Of a stretch of 64,000 bases of DNA, positions 63,775 through 64,000 are shown in pieces. The notes below the pieces were generated by a model. It was not told where the DNA came from. It worked only from the letters and a program-made list of their open reading frames with translations, and ran no database searches. The position numbers and the translations under genes were made by a program. Positions within the stretch are counted from its first letter, which is position 1. The number at the start of each line of letters is the position of its first letter. The DNA is from Allomesorhizobium camelthorni (GTDB taxonomy: Bacteria; Pseudomonadota; Alphaproteobacteria; Rhizobiales; Rhizobiaceae): NCBI RefSeq assembly GCF_011045125.1, contig NZ_JAAKZF010000018.1, positions 1 through 64,000 of the forward strand, given 5' to 3'.

Positions 63775-64000
63775 CTAGAAGTCCATGCCCGAGCCGCCCG
63801 GCATGGCCGGAGCCGGTGCTTCCTTCTTCGGCTTCTCCGCTATCATGGCCTCCGTCGTCACGAGCAGGCCGGCTATCGAAGCAGCGTCCTGGAGGGCGGT
63901 GCGCACCACCTTGGCCGGGTCGATCACACCCTGGCCGAAAAGGTCGCCGAACTCATTGGTCTGAGCGTTCCAGCCATAGCCGAAATCCGCGTTCTCACGC
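63775..64000 (-). CDS. groEL: Chaperonin GroEL, C-terminal end (partial)
   Basis: Only the last 75 codons and the stop are in the window; the gene continues beyond the right edge. The peptide has [37 protein letters not shown], and the tail [15 protein letters not shown] ending SGMDF, the normal GroEL C-terminus. GroEL forms the 14-subunit folding chamber with GroES. Rhizobia often carry several groEL copies; which this is cannot be told. A strong hairpin follows the stop. Confidence 0.97.
   Translation of the reverse strand, partial: RENADFGYGWNAQTNEFGDLFGQGVIDPAKVVRTALQDAASIAGLLVTTEAMIAEKPKKEAPAPAMPGGSGMDF

Overview
The window is a chromosomal segment of a high-GC alphaproteobacterium, most probably of the Hyphomicrobiales (Rhizobiales), near Mesorhizobium/Phyllobacteriaceae. 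I infer this from gene order (rpsF-rpsR-rplI next to dnaB; fabD-fabG-acpP-fabF-mltG-yicC-gmk; lptF-lptG-lptD-surA-like-pdxA-rsmA divergent from pepA-holC; uvrC-pgsA-moaD-moaE; purM-purN divergent from a CDP-alcohol transferase, a PerM-type permease and an HdaA-like protein), from Omp25/31-type outer membrane protein, and from an NDUFS4-like complex I subunit. No database search was possible.

Layout. 1-4.4 kb: 5' end of dnaB, an epimerase, cyclopropane fatty acid synthase, then rplI/rpsR/rpsF. 4.8-11.3 kb: a Tad/vWA protein, a patch of gene debris, an MHYT-PAS-GGDEF-EAL protein and an LTA-synthase-like sulfatase-fold transferase. 11.5-18.2 kb: fatty-acid synthesis operon running into mltG, yicC and gmk, with an orphan RHH antitoxin gene inserted between fabD and fabG. 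18.2-26.2 kb (minus strand): ASCH protein, rsmA, pdxA, SurA-like chaperone, lptD, lptG, lptF. 26.5-31.4 kb: pepA, holC, a small membrane protein, rlmJ, a secreted cysteine protein and a secreted RNase T2. 31.4-35 kb: acyl-CoA dehydrogenase-like flavoprotein divergent from an HxlR regulator, GST, outer membrane protein. 35.3-42 kb: SDR, uvrC, pgsA, moaD, moaE, PAS-GGDEF-EAL. 42-49 kb: ndk, GST, DinB, amidase, ABC-2 exporter, ABC-F ATPase. 49-57.7 kb: molybdopterin oxidoreductase, ParDE, SixA-like phosphatase, purN/purM, CDP-alcohol transferase, permease, HdaA-like, GGDEF.

57.7-60.5 kb looks like a small accessory island: a methyltransferase and a secreted GH5 glycosidase lie between two direct repeats of about 95 bp, next to IS-end-like repeats and the 3' end of tRNA-Arg(TCT). 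After it come the complex I accessory subunit, tRNA-Pro(TGG), a GH43 beta-xylosidase-like enzyme, a class III nucleotide cyclase with a C-terminal YHS-like module, and the 3' end of groEL.

Much of the window is envelope building (fatty acids, LPS export, phospholipid head groups, cyclopropanation) plus three separate cyclic-di-GMP proteins with different sensory inputs and one cyclic-nucleotide enzyme. I found no CRISPR array, prophage or complete insertion sequence. The most unusual points are the tRNA-linked island, the chimeric gene debris at 6.5 kb, the inverted repeat between rpsR and rplI, the orphan antitoxin in the fab operon, and the GST terminator that overlaps the ndk promoter.
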